64,000 nucleotides of DNA from AP-15 sp963812675 (GCA_963812675.1 CAWEWR010000020.1:62001-126000); one strand, 5' to 3'. Numbered from the stretch's first letter, positions 33,460-42,797 are shown. Numbers and translations are program-made. Notes: generated by a model not told the origin, from the sequence alone.

Positions 33460-34776
33460 CTATCCGGCGGCGGCAAAGCCGGGTAGCGGAATCCCGGCGA
33501 TCTGCAAGACCAGCAGCAGATTGAGCGCGAGCACGATGGCGGCCGCCGCCGTCGCTGCGGCCATCGTGAGGCGGCCGTTCGCGTACGAACCCATGACGTC
33601 GCGGCGTCGCGTCAGGATCAGCAGAGCGATCATCGGAACAGGCAGGATCAGGCTGAGCGCGACCTGGCTGAGGATCAGCGCCTGGGTGGCGTCGATCCCA
33701 AGGGCGACGACGACAAAAGACGGCACCATCGTGACCAACCGGCGAAGCCAGAGCGGGATGCGAAACCCGACAAAGCCCTGCATGATGACCTGCCCCGCCA
33801 TCGTGCCGACTGCCGAGCTCGACAGTCCGGAAGCAAGCAGTGAAACCAGAAACACACCTGCGGCGCCGGACCCAAGGATCGGTATCAGCGTGCGGTAGGC
33901 GGTGCCGATCTCTGCCACATCATCGTGCACGCCATCATGGAAGACGGAAGCGGCCATTGCGACCATCGCCATGTTGACGAGACCCGCGAGGCCGAGCGCC
34001 AATACGACCTCGCGGTTCGAGAACCGGAGCAGCCGCCGTCGCTCGTCATCGGTTCGCGGGAGAACACGATCCTGGGTGAGGCCGGAATGCAGATAGATCG
34101 CGTGCGGCATGACCGTGGCGCCGATGATGCCGACCGCGAGCAGGACCGCCTCGCCGTCGTCGAGGCGCGGCACGACCGAATGGAACATGACTGCCGACCA
34201 GTCGGGCGGGGCGATCAGCAGCTCGATGAGATAGCTCGCGCCGATCACGCCCACCAGGCCGCCGATCAGCAGCTCGATCGGCCGGAAGCCGCCGCGCTGC
34301 AGGGTCAGGATCACGTATGTCGCGATGCCGGTGATCACCATGCCTGCGAGCAGCGGAATGCCGAACAGCAGGGCAAGGCCGATGGCGCCGCCGAGGAACT
34401 CGGCGAGATCGGTTGCCATCGCGCCGATCTCGCTGACGACCCACATGGCCCAGACCAGTGGTTGCAGAAACTGCTCGCGGCACAGTTCGGCGAGGTTGCG
34501 ACCGGTGACGATGCCGAGCTTTGCCGACAGCGCCTGGAACAGCATCGCGATGACATTGGCGACGACGACGACCCAGAGCAGATTGTAATTGTATTTGGCG
34601 CCGGCCTGGATGTTGGTCGCGAAGTTGCCGGGGTCCATGTATGCGACCGAGGCGATGACGGCGGGACCGGCAAAGGGCAGCAGCGAGCGCAGCCCGCGCC
34701 GCCGGCCGGCCAACACCTCGCTTCCGGCGAGTATGGCACGGTCGGTCAGCGTCGCTTGGCTAAGTGAACCGGTCAT
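33460..34776 (-). CDS. mntH: Nramp-family Mn2+/divalent metal transporter
   Basis: The 438-residue protein has eleven or so hydrophobic helices and both Nramp hallmarks: DPGNFATNIQAGA in helix 1, and MPHAIYLHSGLTQ in helix 6. These supply the metal-coordinating Asp-Pro-Gly-Asn and the usual Met/His region. It imports Mn2+ (and Fe2+) with protons. It follows an HMA-like protein on the same strand by 67 bp. A degraded copy of its last codons is found at 27549-27593. Confidence 0.93.
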   Translation of the reverse strand: MTGSLSQATLTDRAILAGSEVLAGRRRGLRSLLPFAGPAVIASVAYMDPGNFATNIQAGAKYNYNLLWVVVVANVIAMLFQALSAKLGIVTGRNLAELCREQFLQPLVWAMWVVSEIGAMATDLAEFLGGAIGLALLFGIPLLAGMVITGIATYVILTLQRGGFRPIELLIGGLVGVIGASYLIELLIAPPDWSAVMFHSVVPRLDDGEAVLLAVGIIGATVMPHAIYLHSGLTQDRVLPRTDDERRRLLRFSNREVVLALGLAGLVNMAMVAMAASVFHDGVHDDVAEIGTAYRTLIPILGSGAAGVFLVSLLASGLSSSAVGTMAGQVIMQGFVGFRIPLWLRRLVTMVPSFVVVALGIDATQALILSQVALSLILPVPMIALLILTRRRDVMGSYANGRLTMAAATAAAAIVLALNLLLVLQIAGIPLPGFAAAG

Positions 34777-34843
34777 TTGGGGCCCCCCGTGAGATGGTTG
34801 CCGACCTACCGCGAACGGTTGATGCCTTGAAAGCTCCCGCTGC

Positions 34844-35293
34844 TCAGAACCAGCTCTTCACCAATGCGCCGATCATAGCCGACGCGAGCTGCTCTGCGAG
34901 CGCATTAATTACTCCATCCTTCACGGACGTTGCGAGTTGATCGGCCCACCCCGGTCCCGGTTGGATTTCCTCCTCGGCGGCTGCGGAGATGTATCCATGG
35001 TTTTCGAGCACATCGATGACTTTGCCGGGCGATGTGACGGCGCGATCGTACTCGACCAGCAAGCTCCCCGTGCAGGCGTTCGCCTTGGCCGACGACACCC
35101 CTGCGAGTTGAGCGAGGTGAAATCGAGCTTCTTCGCCGGCGCGAGCATTGCCTTTCAGCCGGGCTAATCGAAGGCGCAGCCTCCCCGGCAGGTAATGAGC
35201 GACATCAATTTCCAACGCGGGCAGCCGATCCCTGGCGTCAAAGACGATGGGCGCAGCCACAGCCGATCCATTCAGATCGGTATTGCTGATCAT
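34844..35293 (-). CDS. heavy-metal-associated (HMA-like) domain protein
   Basis: 149 residues from ATG 35293, supported by GGAGATGG upstream. The core DVAHYLPGRLRLRLARLKGN, then ISSAKANACTGSLLVEYD-like sequence (GVSSAKANACTGSLLVEYD) and KVIDVLENHGYIS, resembles the HMA_2 ferredoxin-like domain found beside metal ATPases and transporters. It lacks the classic CxxC. The C-terminal helix (INALAEQLASAMIGALVKSW) is amphipathic. Its neighbour is mntH, which would fit metal handling. Confidence 0.65.
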   Translation of the reverse strand: MISNTDLNGSAVAAPIVFDARDRLPALEIDVAHYLPGRLRLRLARLKGNARAGEEARFHLAQLAGVSSAKANACTGSLLVEYDRAVTSPGKVIDVLENHGYISAAAEEEIQPGPGWADQLATSVKDGVINALAEQLASAMIGALVKSWF

Positions 35294-35396
35294 TGTCCAT
35301 CTCCATGCAGGCAACCGAGCGGTAGCCGGGGCGGGCGTGGCGCTGAGCCGTCGATCCTTTCGATCCAATGCCCAAAGCGTGGGGCCCGCCCCGTGG

Positions 35397-36671
35397 TCAT
35401 CCCCGATAGAGCGGCAAGGTTTCCGGCTTATCTTTGGGCCACCTCGCGATCACCGCCGGGTCGATATTGAAGGTTGCGGCGACCATCGCGGGCGGCGTGT
35501 GCGTCAACCAGTCGGACAAGGAGACGTCCTGAAAAATGGGGCTTTTGAATACCTCGAGGAACTGCAACTCGGTGTTGCCGGTGTTCTTGACCCAATGACC
35601 ATTGTTGCGCTTGACGTAGCCGATGTCGCCCGGGTGGAAGTTCGTGGTCTGCGCCGAGGGACCGGCAACGAACACCCCGACCTCCGCACTGCCTTTGATG
35701 TAGTATTGCCATTCATCGGCATTGGGGTGCCAATGCAGCTCGCGCAGGCCGCCGGGGACCAAAGTCACGAGCGAGGCGGCGACGAATGTGTTGGCGAGGA
35801 AGTTCCGGCTGTCGGCGGTCTGCACCGTACCGCCGGGCCCCTGCCGAAAGAACGGCTTATCTTTGACGCCTTTCAGGGAGAAGCTGAACGGGTTTTTCGG
35901 GGGGCCTTCGGGGCTTAATACGGCCGCCTGGTCGGCAGCGAGCGGTCCCGGCAGCTCGCCCTGAAAAATGTAGCGATCCCAGAGTGGTATTCTCGAGAAG
36001 GTGTCGGCTGGGACTTGGAAATTCTGGGCCAGGATATCGGGCGGGGTGTGCGCGACAAAATCGGTCACCAGCAGCGTATTGAACTCCGATGCCCTTCCTT
36101 CATCGAAGGCGAGGATAAATTCGGTGCCGTCCTCGCCGATGCCCTGCAACGAATGCGGATAGCCGGGCGGGAAAATCCACAGCTCGCCCTCGTTGACATC
36201 GGCCGCATAAGCTTGCCCCGCCGGGTCGAGGACGGTGATGCGGCACGTACCGTAGGTTACAAACGCCCATTCGGCAAATTCGTGCCAGTGCAGTTCGCGT
36301 ATGCCGCCCCTCGTCAGCCGCATGTTCACGCCGGCGATCGTCTCCGAAATCTGGAAGTCGAACTGGGTCACCTGCCGCGCCCAGCCGCCGTTCTGGATCC
36401 GCTTTGCCGCGTTGTTGAACGATGCCCAGAACTGCTGCAGGTTGTTGGTAGAGGTGGCCGGCGGCGATACGGCCGCCGGGAACTGGCTAGCGATTGCCGG
36501 ACTCTGCGGGCCCGGGTCCGTCACACTGGCGGGGTTGGTCGCATTGACGGCCCCCTGCGGCGGCGTGTCCGGGTTGCCGAACCCTTGCGCCCGTGCCGTC
36601 GAGAGAACCGACGCTGCGGCGAGCCCGCCGGCGCCGGCCCCCAGTAGGCCCCGTCTTGACACATTGACCAT
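35397..36671 (-). CDS. Tat-exported bicupin, oxalate decarboxylase family
   Basis: 424 residues from ATG 36671 (GGAG 8 nt before; a GTG four codons upstream is the alternative). A Tat signal (NVSRRGLLGAGAGG) is followed by two cupin domains, each with a manganese motif: RELHWHEFAEWAF (about residue 135) and RELHWHPNADEWQYY (about 315). This is the arrangement of OxdC-type oxalate decarboxylases, which convert oxalate to formate and CO2 and consume a proton. The active-site lid that reads SENS(T) in OxdC reads SEFNT here, keeping the Glu. Formate could feed formate-type enzymes, though the YdeP-like protein's substrate is unknown. An operator-like site lies about 135 bp upstream. Confidence 0.88.
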   Translation of the reverse strand: MVNVSRRGLLGAGAGGLAAASVLSTARAQGFGNPDTPPQGAVNATNPASVTDPGPQSPAIASQFPAAVSPPATSTNNLQQFWASFNNAAKRIQNGGWARQVTQFDFQISETIAGVNMRLTRGGIRELHWHEFAEWAFVTYGTCRITVLDPAGQAYAADVNEGELWIFPPGYPHSLQGIGEDGTEFILAFDEGRASEFNTLLVTDFVAHTPPDILAQNFQVPADTFSRIPLWDRYIFQGELPGPLAADQAAVLSPEGPPKNPFSFSLKGVKDKPFFRQGPGGTVQTADSRNFLANTFVAASLVTLVPGGLRELHWHPNADEWQYYIKGSAEVGVFVAGPSAQTTNFHPGDIGYVKRNNGHWVKNTGNTELQFLEVFKSPIFQDVSLSDWLTHTPPAMVAATFNIDPAVIARWPKDKPETLPLYRG

Positions 36672-36805
36672 AATTATCTCCACTGAAACCGTGATCGCAG
36701 AAGAGGGCGCGCGGTCAGGCGGTCAGATCGGTAGATTGCCGAACTGTCGGGCGCAAGCCTCTGTGCTGGCGCAAACGATCCAGTGCCGGAGTTTTCGCGA
36801 CAAAA

Positions 36806-36825
36806 ATAATAAATCCTGGTAAAAC
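36806..36825. promoter_or_regulatory. 10-bp-phased GTAAA operator site (two clear units), upstream of the bicupin gene
   Basis: Units AATAAATCCT and GGTAAAAC have marker T at 36810 and 36820. A third unit around 36800 is degenerate. It shares TAAATCCTGGTAAA with site 28278. Distance to the start at 36671 is about 135 bp, in the common orientation. Confidence 0.55.
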
Positions 36826-36889
36826 TATCGTTTGAGAAATGCGGATTGCACCGGTGTCCGCCGCGCCGACGGCATCGGCTTCGGGGAGA

Positions 36890-38617
36890 CTAACGCCAGA
36901 GATTGGTTCGGGCGAGGTCGATCAGCTCGTCGCCGCGGCCGCTCATCACGGCCCTCACCATGTAGAGCGTAAAGCCCTTCGCCATTTCCATCGTTATGGA
37001 CGGGGGCATGGCGAGCTCGGTTCGGTTGACGACCGCATCCACCAGCACCGGCCCGTCATGCGCTAGGGCGGCACGGATCCCGGCATCGACATCGGCTGGG
37101 TCTTCGAGCCTGATCCCACGAATGCCAACGGCTTCGGCCATTGCCGCGAAATTCGGGTTGTTAAACTCGGTACCGAATGGGAGAAATCCGGTGGATTTCT
37201 GCTCCAGCTCGATAAAGCCGAGCGCGCCATTGTTGAACACGACGACCTTCACCGGCAGGCCGAGCTGCACGAGGCTGAGGAAGTCACCCATCAGCATCTG
37301 GAAACCGCCGTCGCCGGAGAGCGAAACCACCTGCCGGCCGGGGAATGCCGCCTGCGCGCCGATTGCCTGGGCCATCGCATTGGCCATCGAGCCGTGCCAG
37401 AACGACCCGATAAGCCGGCGCTTGCCATTCATCGCCAGATAGCGCGCGGCCCACACCGTCGGTAGACCGACATCGCAGGTGAAGACGGCGTCCGCTGCGG
37501 CGTGATCGCTGATCGCCTTGGCGATCTGCTGCGGGTGGATCAGCCCCTTGCCGGGCGCAGCCAGGTCGTCGAGGGCCTTGCGCGCTTTGCCGTAATGCTC
37601 GCGCGCCTGCGCGAGATGCGTACCGTCGCGTTTCTGCTGCAGCAGCGGCAGCAAAGCCGTGAGCATTGCCGTTACATCGCCGACGACGCCAAGATCGACC
37701 GGGGCGCGGCGTCCGATGTTCTCCGCCCTGATATCGACTTGGGCAATGCGGACACCCGCTCCCTGAGGATAGAATTGCCGATACGGAAAATCGCTCCCCA
37801 GCATCAAGAGGACATCGCAGTCGAGCATCGCGTAATAGCCCGACGAGAAGCCGATCAACCCGGTCATGCCGACATCGTAGGGGTTCTCCCACTCGACATG
37901 TTCTTTGCCGCGCAGCGCATGCACCATTGGCGCTTTGAGACGCTCGCCGAGCGCAAGGAGCTCGTTATGCGCACCGGCACAGCCAGAGCCGCACAGGATC
38001 GTGACAGAGCCCTCACGGTTCAGCAGCGCGGCGAGCCGGTCGAGATCGCTCTTTTCGGGCATCACGATCGGTCTCGTCGGCAATAGACCCGCGGCTTTTG
38101 GCGGCGGCGCATTGGCGGCGGGCTGCAATGCAACGTCGCCGGGGATCACCACCACCGAGACGCCGCGCCCGCCGACCGCCTCGCGGATCGCCATTTCGAG
38201 CACGCGCGGCATCTGGTTTGCGCCGGAGATCAGCTCGCAGTAATGGCTGCACTCGCGGAACAGGTCCTGTGGGTGCGTTTCCTGAAAGTACCCGGCGCCG
38301 ATCTCGGCCGACGGGATCTGCGCGGCAATGGCGAGCACCGGCACGCGCGATCGGTGACAATCGAACAGGCCGTTGATCAGGTGAAGGTTGCCCGGCCCGC
38401 AACTCCCGGCGCAGACCGCGAGATCACCCGTCAAATGCGCCTCGGCGCCTGCCGCGAACGCGGCAACCTCCTCGTGCCTGACATGCACCCACTCAATTTT
38501 GCCCTGGCGGCGCAGCGCGTCGGTTAGACCGTTCAGGCTATCGCCAACGATGCCGTAAATCCGCTTGACGCCGACCGCCGCGAGCGTCTCCGCGAATTGG
38601 TCTGCTACGGTCGCCAT
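36890..38617 (-). CDS. poxB: thiamine-diphosphate pyruvate oxidase (PoxB-like)
   Basis: The 575-residue protein is a three-domain ThDP enzyme. The N-terminal PYR domain has the catalytic Glu in HVRHEEVAAFAAGAEAHLTG. The central FAD-type domain has NPYDVGMTGLIG. The C-terminal PP domain has GDGGFQMLMGDFLSLVQLGL and NNGALGFIELEQKSTGF. The last 20 residues (MSGRGDELIDLARTNLWR) correspond to the membrane-binding helix of PoxB, which decarboxylates pyruvate to acetate and reduces quinone. AAGGAG precedes the ATG. Operator site 38688 is 71 bp upstream. PoxB is typically induced in stationary phase and under acid stress. Confidence 0.92.
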   Translation of the reverse strand: MATVADQFAETLAAVGVKRIYGIVGDSLNGLTDALRRQGKIEWVHVRHEEVAAFAAGAEAHLTGDLAVCAGSCGPGNLHLINGLFDCHRSRVPVLAIAAQIPSAEIGAGYFQETHPQDLFRECSHYCELISGANQMPRVLEMAIREAVGGRGVSVVVIPGDVALQPAANAPPPKAAGLLPTRPIVMPEKSDLDRLAALLNREGSVTILCGSGCAGAHNELLALGERLKAPMVHALRGKEHVEWENPYDVGMTGLIGFSSGYYAMLDCDVLLMLGSDFPYRQFYPQGAGVRIAQVDIRAENIGRRAPVDLGVVGDVTAMLTALLPLLQQKRDGTHLAQAREHYGKARKALDDLAAPGKGLIHPQQIAKAISDHAAADAVFTCDVGLPTVWAARYLAMNGKRRLIGSFWHGSMANAMAQAIGAQAAFPGRQVVSLSGDGGFQMLMGDFLSLVQLGLPVKVVVFNNGALGFIELEQKSTGFLPFGTEFNNPNFAAMAEAVGIRGIRLEDPADVDAGIRAALAHDGPVLVDAVVNRTELAMPPSITMEMAKGFTLYMVRAVMSGRGDELIDLARTNLWR

Positions 38618-38687
38618 CCTCTAGCTCCTTGTCTCGGATTACCATCGCGCTAAAGCTGGTAGATTAAGGGCAGCAGTGCCCCGACCC

Positions 38688-38717
38688 GAGTGAAATCAGG
38701 TAAAGTTCCGTAAAGGC
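38688..38717. promoter_or_regulatory. 10-bp-phased GTAAA operator site, upstream of poxB
   Basis: Units GAGTGAAATC, AGGTAAAGTT and CCGTAAAGG have marker T at 38691, 38701 and 38711. It lies 71 bp before the poxB start codon, in the common orientation. Confidence 0.7.
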
Positions 38718-38816
38718 CGGCCTTTCGGCCCCCCGACCTCTGAAGGGATACGTCAAGGCCCGGCGTACCAATTACTGCGAGACGCCACCCTACAAGGAAA
38801 CGCGCTATGCGTAGCG

Positions 38817-39341
38817 TCAGGCCGGTTTGCCCGGATCCACCAGTTTTAGATCGACCGGAGCGAGGCCGAAGATCCCAATGACGACGGGTTCGGTGGCGCC
38901 TTTTCTGACGCCGTCGTAATGCGGCGTGTGGGCGACGCGTCTGACAAAGCCGCCGGCCGGTACCGGAACCGTAGCATTCGGGTCGAAATCGGTGCCGCTG
39001 TTCACCCACCACGTGCCGGACAGCACCAGGCACAATCGGTCGCTAGCGTAGCTGTGCGGCGCGCTCATAAAGCCCGGGTACCATTTCATCAGCACGACAT
39101 ATTCGCCCGGCTTGTCCAGCCCGCCGAACAGTGTCGCCATTTCGGCGCTGTGCGGCGGCCCGGCGCTCCACGCCGTCCATTTGATCTGGTCGGGCAGAGT
39201 CACCTGCGTTTCGGCGGGGTTGATCGCTGCCGCTCGCCGCGCGGACAATCCGAGCGGCAACGCGGCAAGGAACGAGGCGAGCAGCAGCTGCCGCCGGCCG
39301 GGCAATAGCAGAGTGTCTTCCGCGAAAATTCGATCCGTCAT
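38817..39341 (-). CDS. exported cupin-domain protein
   Basis: 174 residues from ATG 39341; the open frame continues to 39386 but the signal peptide fits the shorter form (RRQLLLASFLAALPLGLSARRAAA). The mature part is a single cupin: MKWYPGFMSAPHSYASDRLC and LVLSGTWWVNSGTDFDPN, then VPVPAGGFVRRVAHTPHYDG. It should be periplasmic and probably binds a metal. The substrate is unknown. It lies between poxB and an aldo/keto reductase, all on the same strand. Confidence 0.75.
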   Translation of the reverse strand: MTDRIFAEDTLLLPGRRQLLLASFLAALPLGLSARRAAAINPAETQVTLPDQIKWTAWSAGPPHSAEMATLFGGLDKPGEYVVLMKWYPGFMSAPHSYASDRLCLVLSGTWWVNSGTDFDPNATVPVPAGGFVRRVAHTPHYDGVRKGATEPVVIGIFGLAPVDLKLVDPGKPA

Positions 39342-39434
39342 CTTCAATGCACCCAAGGGCTTTTCACCCATTTTTTGCCCGGGCACACGGCATGGACGAC
39401 ATGCCCGAGCGTCATTTTGTCTCCTTCTGCGCGA

Positions 39435-40472
39435 TCACTGCGCCGGTTCCAAGACCGCGGGCTTGGTGCGCGGCGGCGGCGCCATGAACTCGGGGCCGAC
39501 CGGATGAGTGATCAACTCTCGCAGGATGCCATCGATTTCGGTCTTTGCGGCGGCATCGAGCGACCATCCGAATACCTCGTCGATCGGTTGCAGCTGGCCG
39601 GGATGACGCGCTCCCCAGAGTGCCGCAGTCGCGCCCTGGTCGAGGAGCCAGCGGACCGCTAAATGGATGACCCGCTTGCCGTAACGATCCTGGGCGAACT
39701 CGTCAAGCCGGCGGACCGCAGTGAGATATTGGGCGTAGCGTGGCCGGTGGAATTTCGGGTCGGTCAGTCGCAGATCGTCGCCCTGGAAATGCGCGTCCGC
39801 ATGCAACTTACCGGACAACAGCCCGCGGCACAGCGCGCCGTAGGTCAAGGTCGTGAGATCCGATCTGCGGCAATAAGGCAGAAGCTCGTCCTCGACATCG
39901 CGCTCGAACAGATTATAGGGCGGCTGCACGACGTGGAGTTTCGCGACGCGGCGAAATCGCTCGATCTGCGGAACAGAGAAATTGCTCACGCCAATGGCCC
40001 GGATCTTCCCTTCATCGAGGAGCGTCTGCATCGCTTCGGCCGTCTCTTCGATCGGCACGAGCGGGTCGGGCCAATGCACCTGATAGACGTCGATGTAATC
40101 GGTGTGCAGCCGCCGCAGCAAGTCGGTCGCCTCGCGCAGAATCCGGTCTCGGCTGGCATTGCGGAAGACGTTCCCATCCTTCCACTCGAGCCCGGTTTTG
40201 GTGGCGATGACGACGCGCGAACGCATGCTGCGGTCGGCAATGGCGCGGCCGACGATCTCCTCGGAGCGGCCAAACCCATAGGCCGGCGCCGTGTCGATCA
40301 AGTTGATGCCGTGTTCGACGGCGGCATGGATCGTCCGGATCAACTCGTCTTCGTCCGTCCCGCCCCACATCCAGCCCCCGATGGCCCAGGTGCCGAGGCC
40401 AATGCGCGACACGGTCAGGCTTGTGCCTGCGATAATTGCCAATTCCACGTTCAGGTTCGTTGTCACAGTCAT
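39435..40472 (-). CDS. aldo/keto reductase
   Basis: The 345-residue TIM-barrel oxidoreductase has the catalytic set Asp-Tyr-Lys-His: NLIDTAPAYGFGRSEEIVG (Asp, Tyr), VVIATKTGLEW (Lys) and VYQVHWPDP (His). IRAIGVSNFS and the C-terminal NADPH-binding loop (ALWGARHPGQLQPIDEV) complete the family pattern. It is a cytosolic NADPH-dependent carbonyl reductase; the substrate is unknown. GARHPGQL resembles the subgroup of general stress AKRs. Confidence 0.9.
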   Translation of the reverse strand: MTVTTNLNVELAIIAGTSLTVSRIGLGTWAIGGWMWGGTDEDELIRTIHAAVEHGINLIDTAPAYGFGRSEEIVGRAIADRSMRSRVVIATKTGLEWKDGNVFRNASRDRILREATDLLRRLHTDYIDVYQVHWPDPLVPIEETAEAMQTLLDEGKIRAIGVSNFSVPQIERFRRVAKLHVVQPPYNLFERDVEDELLPYCRRSDLTTLTYGALCRGLLSGKLHADAHFQGDDLRLTDPKFHRPRYAQYLTAVRRLDEFAQDRYGKRVIHLAVRWLLDQGATAALWGARHPGQLQPIDEVFGWSLDAAAKTEIDGILRELITHPVGPEFMAPPPRTKPAVLEPAQ

Positions 40473-40564
40473 GTCTCCAACATGCAGGCCGGAGCGGCGG
40501 ACGGAGCCTGCCGAAGCGGGTGGCGGGGCGTTTGCCCTGCGGCCCGCATACCCCAGCTATCGCT

Positions 40565-40798
40565 TCAAAAATCTATCGTTTGACTGCGCGACGCGCAGCG
40601 GGCAGGGCGCCAAGTGCCGCCCCCGAGATACCCAGCGGGTTCCCAATCATAGCCCGGCGGGCACTGCTGAACGGCCTGGCGGTCTGCCTGAACATTGGTG
40701 GTCCACTGGTGATTCGCTGCCAATGATTGCGCTCCAGCCGAAAGCGGGATCGCCGTAGCTGCGAGCGCCCCAATCAAATAAACTGTTCGAAACCGCAT
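40565..40798 (-). CDS. small exported two-cysteine protein (paralogue of 59607 gene)
   Basis: 77 residues from ATG 40798, chosen because AGGAGG sits upstream and the signal peptide MRFRTVYLIGALAATAIPLS ends at AGA. The mature core, CPPGYDWEPAGYLGGGTWRP then ARC, has the same spacing as the protein at 59607: C-P-P-x-Y-x-W-E-P-x2-Y-x3-G-x2-R-P-A-x-C. The two Cys probably form a disulfide in the periplasm. Function unknown. Operator site 40888 is 90 bp upstream, matching the site before the paralogue. Confidence 0.75.
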   Translation of the reverse strand: MRFRTVYLIGALAATAIPLSAGAQSLAANHQWTTNVQADRQAVQQCPPGYDWEPAGYLGGGTWRPARCASRSQTIDF

Positions 40799-40887
40799 GT
40801 TGAACCTCCTACCACAGTTCCTGCGAACCCAATCGCTCACGGCGTTGTCCGCATTCCCAGCAGTTGGGCTGTGTGGGGCTCAGAGAT

Positions 40888-40917
40888 GAGTAAATTCGGG
40901 TAAGTGGGGGTAAATTT
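40888..40917. promoter_or_regulatory. 10-bp-phased GTAAA operator site, upstream of the small exported protein gene
   Basis: Units GAGTAAATTC, GGGTAAGTGG and GGGTAAATTT have marker T at 40891, 40901 and 40911. It is 90 bp before the start codon at 40798. The rest of 40799-41111 holds no gene I can support. Confidence 0.7.
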
Positions 40918-41111
40918 CATTGGTCAGCGCGCGCCCCGGACAATTTGGGTGCCGATGGCCCAGATCGTGCCCTTCGGCCGATCTGTCGGACCCGGCGGTG
41001 GAGGAGGCGCTTTTACAATTCGTCGGCAATGCGGCGCTTTGTCGACAGGCGAGGGCGTAACCCGCCAACCCGACGTGCGACGGCGGAGTGCGCTGAGCCG
41101 ATCCGCCCTAC

Positions 41112-42317
41112 TCAGGCGGCCCGCCGCAGATCGCATTTCGACCAGATGATCGCGAGCGCCCGGACCAGATCGTCGATGTCGGCCTCGCTGTGCAGCGGCG
41201 AGGGCGTCAGGCGCAGCCGCTCCGTGCCGCGCGGCACGGTCGGGTAGTTGATCGGCTGGATATAAATCCGGTGGCGCTGCAACAGCTCGTCGCAGACGGC
41301 CTTGCACCGAACGGGATCGCCGACCAGCACCGGGACGATATGGCTCGGGCTCGGCATCACCGGCAAGCCGGCCTCGGCGAGGCGGCGCTTCAAGGTCGCC
41401 GCGCGCTCCTGGTGGAGGTCGCGCTCGGCCGAGCTTGCCTTCAGATGGCGGATCGCGGCAAGGGCGCCGGCCGCAAGCGCCGGCGGCAATGAGGTCGTGA
41501 AGATGAAGCCCGGCGCGTGGCTGCGCAGGAAATCGACGAGCGCCGAGGAGCCCGCGACATAGCCGCCGATCGTGCCAAAGGCCTTGCCGAGGGTGCCCTG
41601 AATGACGGTCGGGCGGTGCATGACGCCGTCGCGCTCGGCGATGCCGCCGCCGCGCGGTCCGTAGAGCCCGACCGCATGCACCTCGTCGAGATAGGTCATC
41701 GCGCCAAAGTGGTCGGCGACGTCGCACAGTTCGCCGATCGGCGCGATGTCGCCATCCATCGAATAGACCAACTCGAAGCAGACGAGCTTGGGCCGCTCGG
41801 GCGCCACCTGCTCCAGCAACCGCGCGAGATCTTCGGGATCATTGTGGCCGAAGACGTGCTTCTCGGCGCGGCTGTTGCGGATGCCGGCGATCATCGAGGC
41901 GTGGTTGTGAGCGTCGGAAAACACCACTATGCCCGGCAATTCGCGCGCCAGGGTCGACAGTGCGGCATCGTTGGCGACATAGCCGGAGGTGAAGATCAGC
42001 GCCGCCTCGCGCTCGTGCAGGTCGGCGAGCTCACGTTCGAGCAGCAGATGCACATGGCTGTTGCCGGAGATGTTGCGCGTGCCGCCGGCGCCGGCGCCGA
42101 CCGCTCGCAACGTCTCCCCCATCGCTCGCAGGACCGCCGGGTGTTGCCCCATGCCGAGATAGTCGTTCGAGCACCACACCGTGACCTCGGCGCCGATGCG
42201 GTGGTCGAAGGCGCGCGGGAAGCGGCCGCAGCGCCGTTCGAGATCGGCGAACACGCGATACCACCCCTCGGCGTGCAGCGCACCGAGACGCTTTCTGAAG
42301 AAGCCCTCGTAATCCAT
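41112..42317 (-). CDS. hemA: 5-aminolevulinate synthase (copy 1)
   Basis: The 401-residue PLP enzyme condenses glycine and succinyl-CoA to 5-aminolevulinate, the first step of haem synthesis in alphaproteobacteria. Signatures: YRVFADLERRCGRFPRAFDH at the N-terminus, WCSNDYLGMGQHP, GAGAGGTRNISGNSHVHLLL, TYLDEVHAVGLYGPRGGGIAE and QGTLGKAFGTIGGYVAGS with the Schiff-base Lys. The ATG has AGGGGCC upstream. A second copy lies at 53498; protein sequences agree at most positions, and the 3' ends of the genes are nearly identical in DNA. It is followed on the same strand by a small intergenic stretch, and preceded by the FN3 and di-haem peroxidase genes. Confidence 0.95.
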   Translation of the reverse strand: MDYEGFFRKRLGALHAEGWYRVFADLERRCGRFPRAFDHRIGAEVTVWCSNDYLGMGQHPAVLRAMGETLRAVGAGAGGTRNISGNSHVHLLLERELADLHEREAALIFTSGYVANDAALSTLARELPGIVVFSDAHNHASMIAGIRNSRAEKHVFGHNDPEDLARLLEQVAPERPKLVCFELVYSMDGDIAPIGELCDVADHFGAMTYLDEVHAVGLYGPRGGGIAERDGVMHRPTVIQGTLGKAFGTIGGYVAGSSALVDFLRSHAPGFIFTTSLPPALAAGALAAIRHLKASSAERDLHQERAATLKRRLAEAGLPVMPSPSHIVPVLVGDPVRCKAVCDELLQRHRIYIQPINYPTVPRGTERLRLTPSPLHSEADIDDLVRALAIIWSKCDLRRAA

Positions 42318-42338
42318 GCCGGCCCCTGCTGGTTGCCG

Positions 42339-42797
42339 TTACTCGGGCGGCGGGTGCGCGCTGGTTTGCTGACCCGGGGCGGCTGTGATGAAGTGGTTGA
42401 CAGAGCTCTCCACCCCATCGCTTACACCATCGTACCCCATCGACGTCACCTTGTAGTAATAGGTGGTGTCCGGTTTCAGACCTTGCAGGCGCACCCGAAA
42501 AATCGTCTCCGGATGGGACTGGTTGAGCCGGATGTGATTTTTCGCCGTCTGGCTCAAATCGCTGGGATCCGTACCGTAGTGTGCGACCGCCCAATGATCG
42601 TCATCGCCGCCAGGGTTGGTGCTGGTCCATCTGATGATGGCGAGGTCGTCATGGGCAACTTCGAGCCCTGGCCCCTTGGTGATCTCGACGTGCGCGGTTT
42701 TCGACGCTGGCGGAGGGTTCTGAGCGCCGATTGGGTCGGAGCAGAGCAGGCTGCCGGCAGCGGCGGTGATCGCCAGTTTTACGAGCAGTCGGTTCAT
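42339..42797 (-). CDS. exported fibronectin type III-like protein
   Basis: 152 residues from ATG 42797, giving a signal peptide (LLVKLAITAAAGSLLCSDPIGA). The mature part is a single beta-sandwich, best seen in AIIRWTSTNPGGDDDHWAVA, HYGTDPSDLSQTAKNHIRL and LQGLKPDTTYYYKVTS. This resembles the FN3-like N-terminal domain of purple acid phosphatases without the enzyme. It lies between ccp1 and hemA on one strand and may be co-transcribed with them. Confidence 0.75.
   Translation of the reverse strand: MNRLLVKLAITAAAGSLLCSDPIGAQNPPPASKTAHVEITKGPGLEVAHDDLAIIRWTSTNPGGDDDHWAVAHYGTDPSDLSQTAKNHIRLNQSHPETIFRVRLQGLKPDTTYYYKVTSMGYDGVSDGVESSVNHFITAAPGQQTSAHPPPE

Noticed and set aside
40924..41727. A 267-codon minus-strand frame overlapping hemA1 in another frame
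   Set aside because: Arg/Pro/Ala-rich shadow; the hemA frame carries all catalytic motifs.
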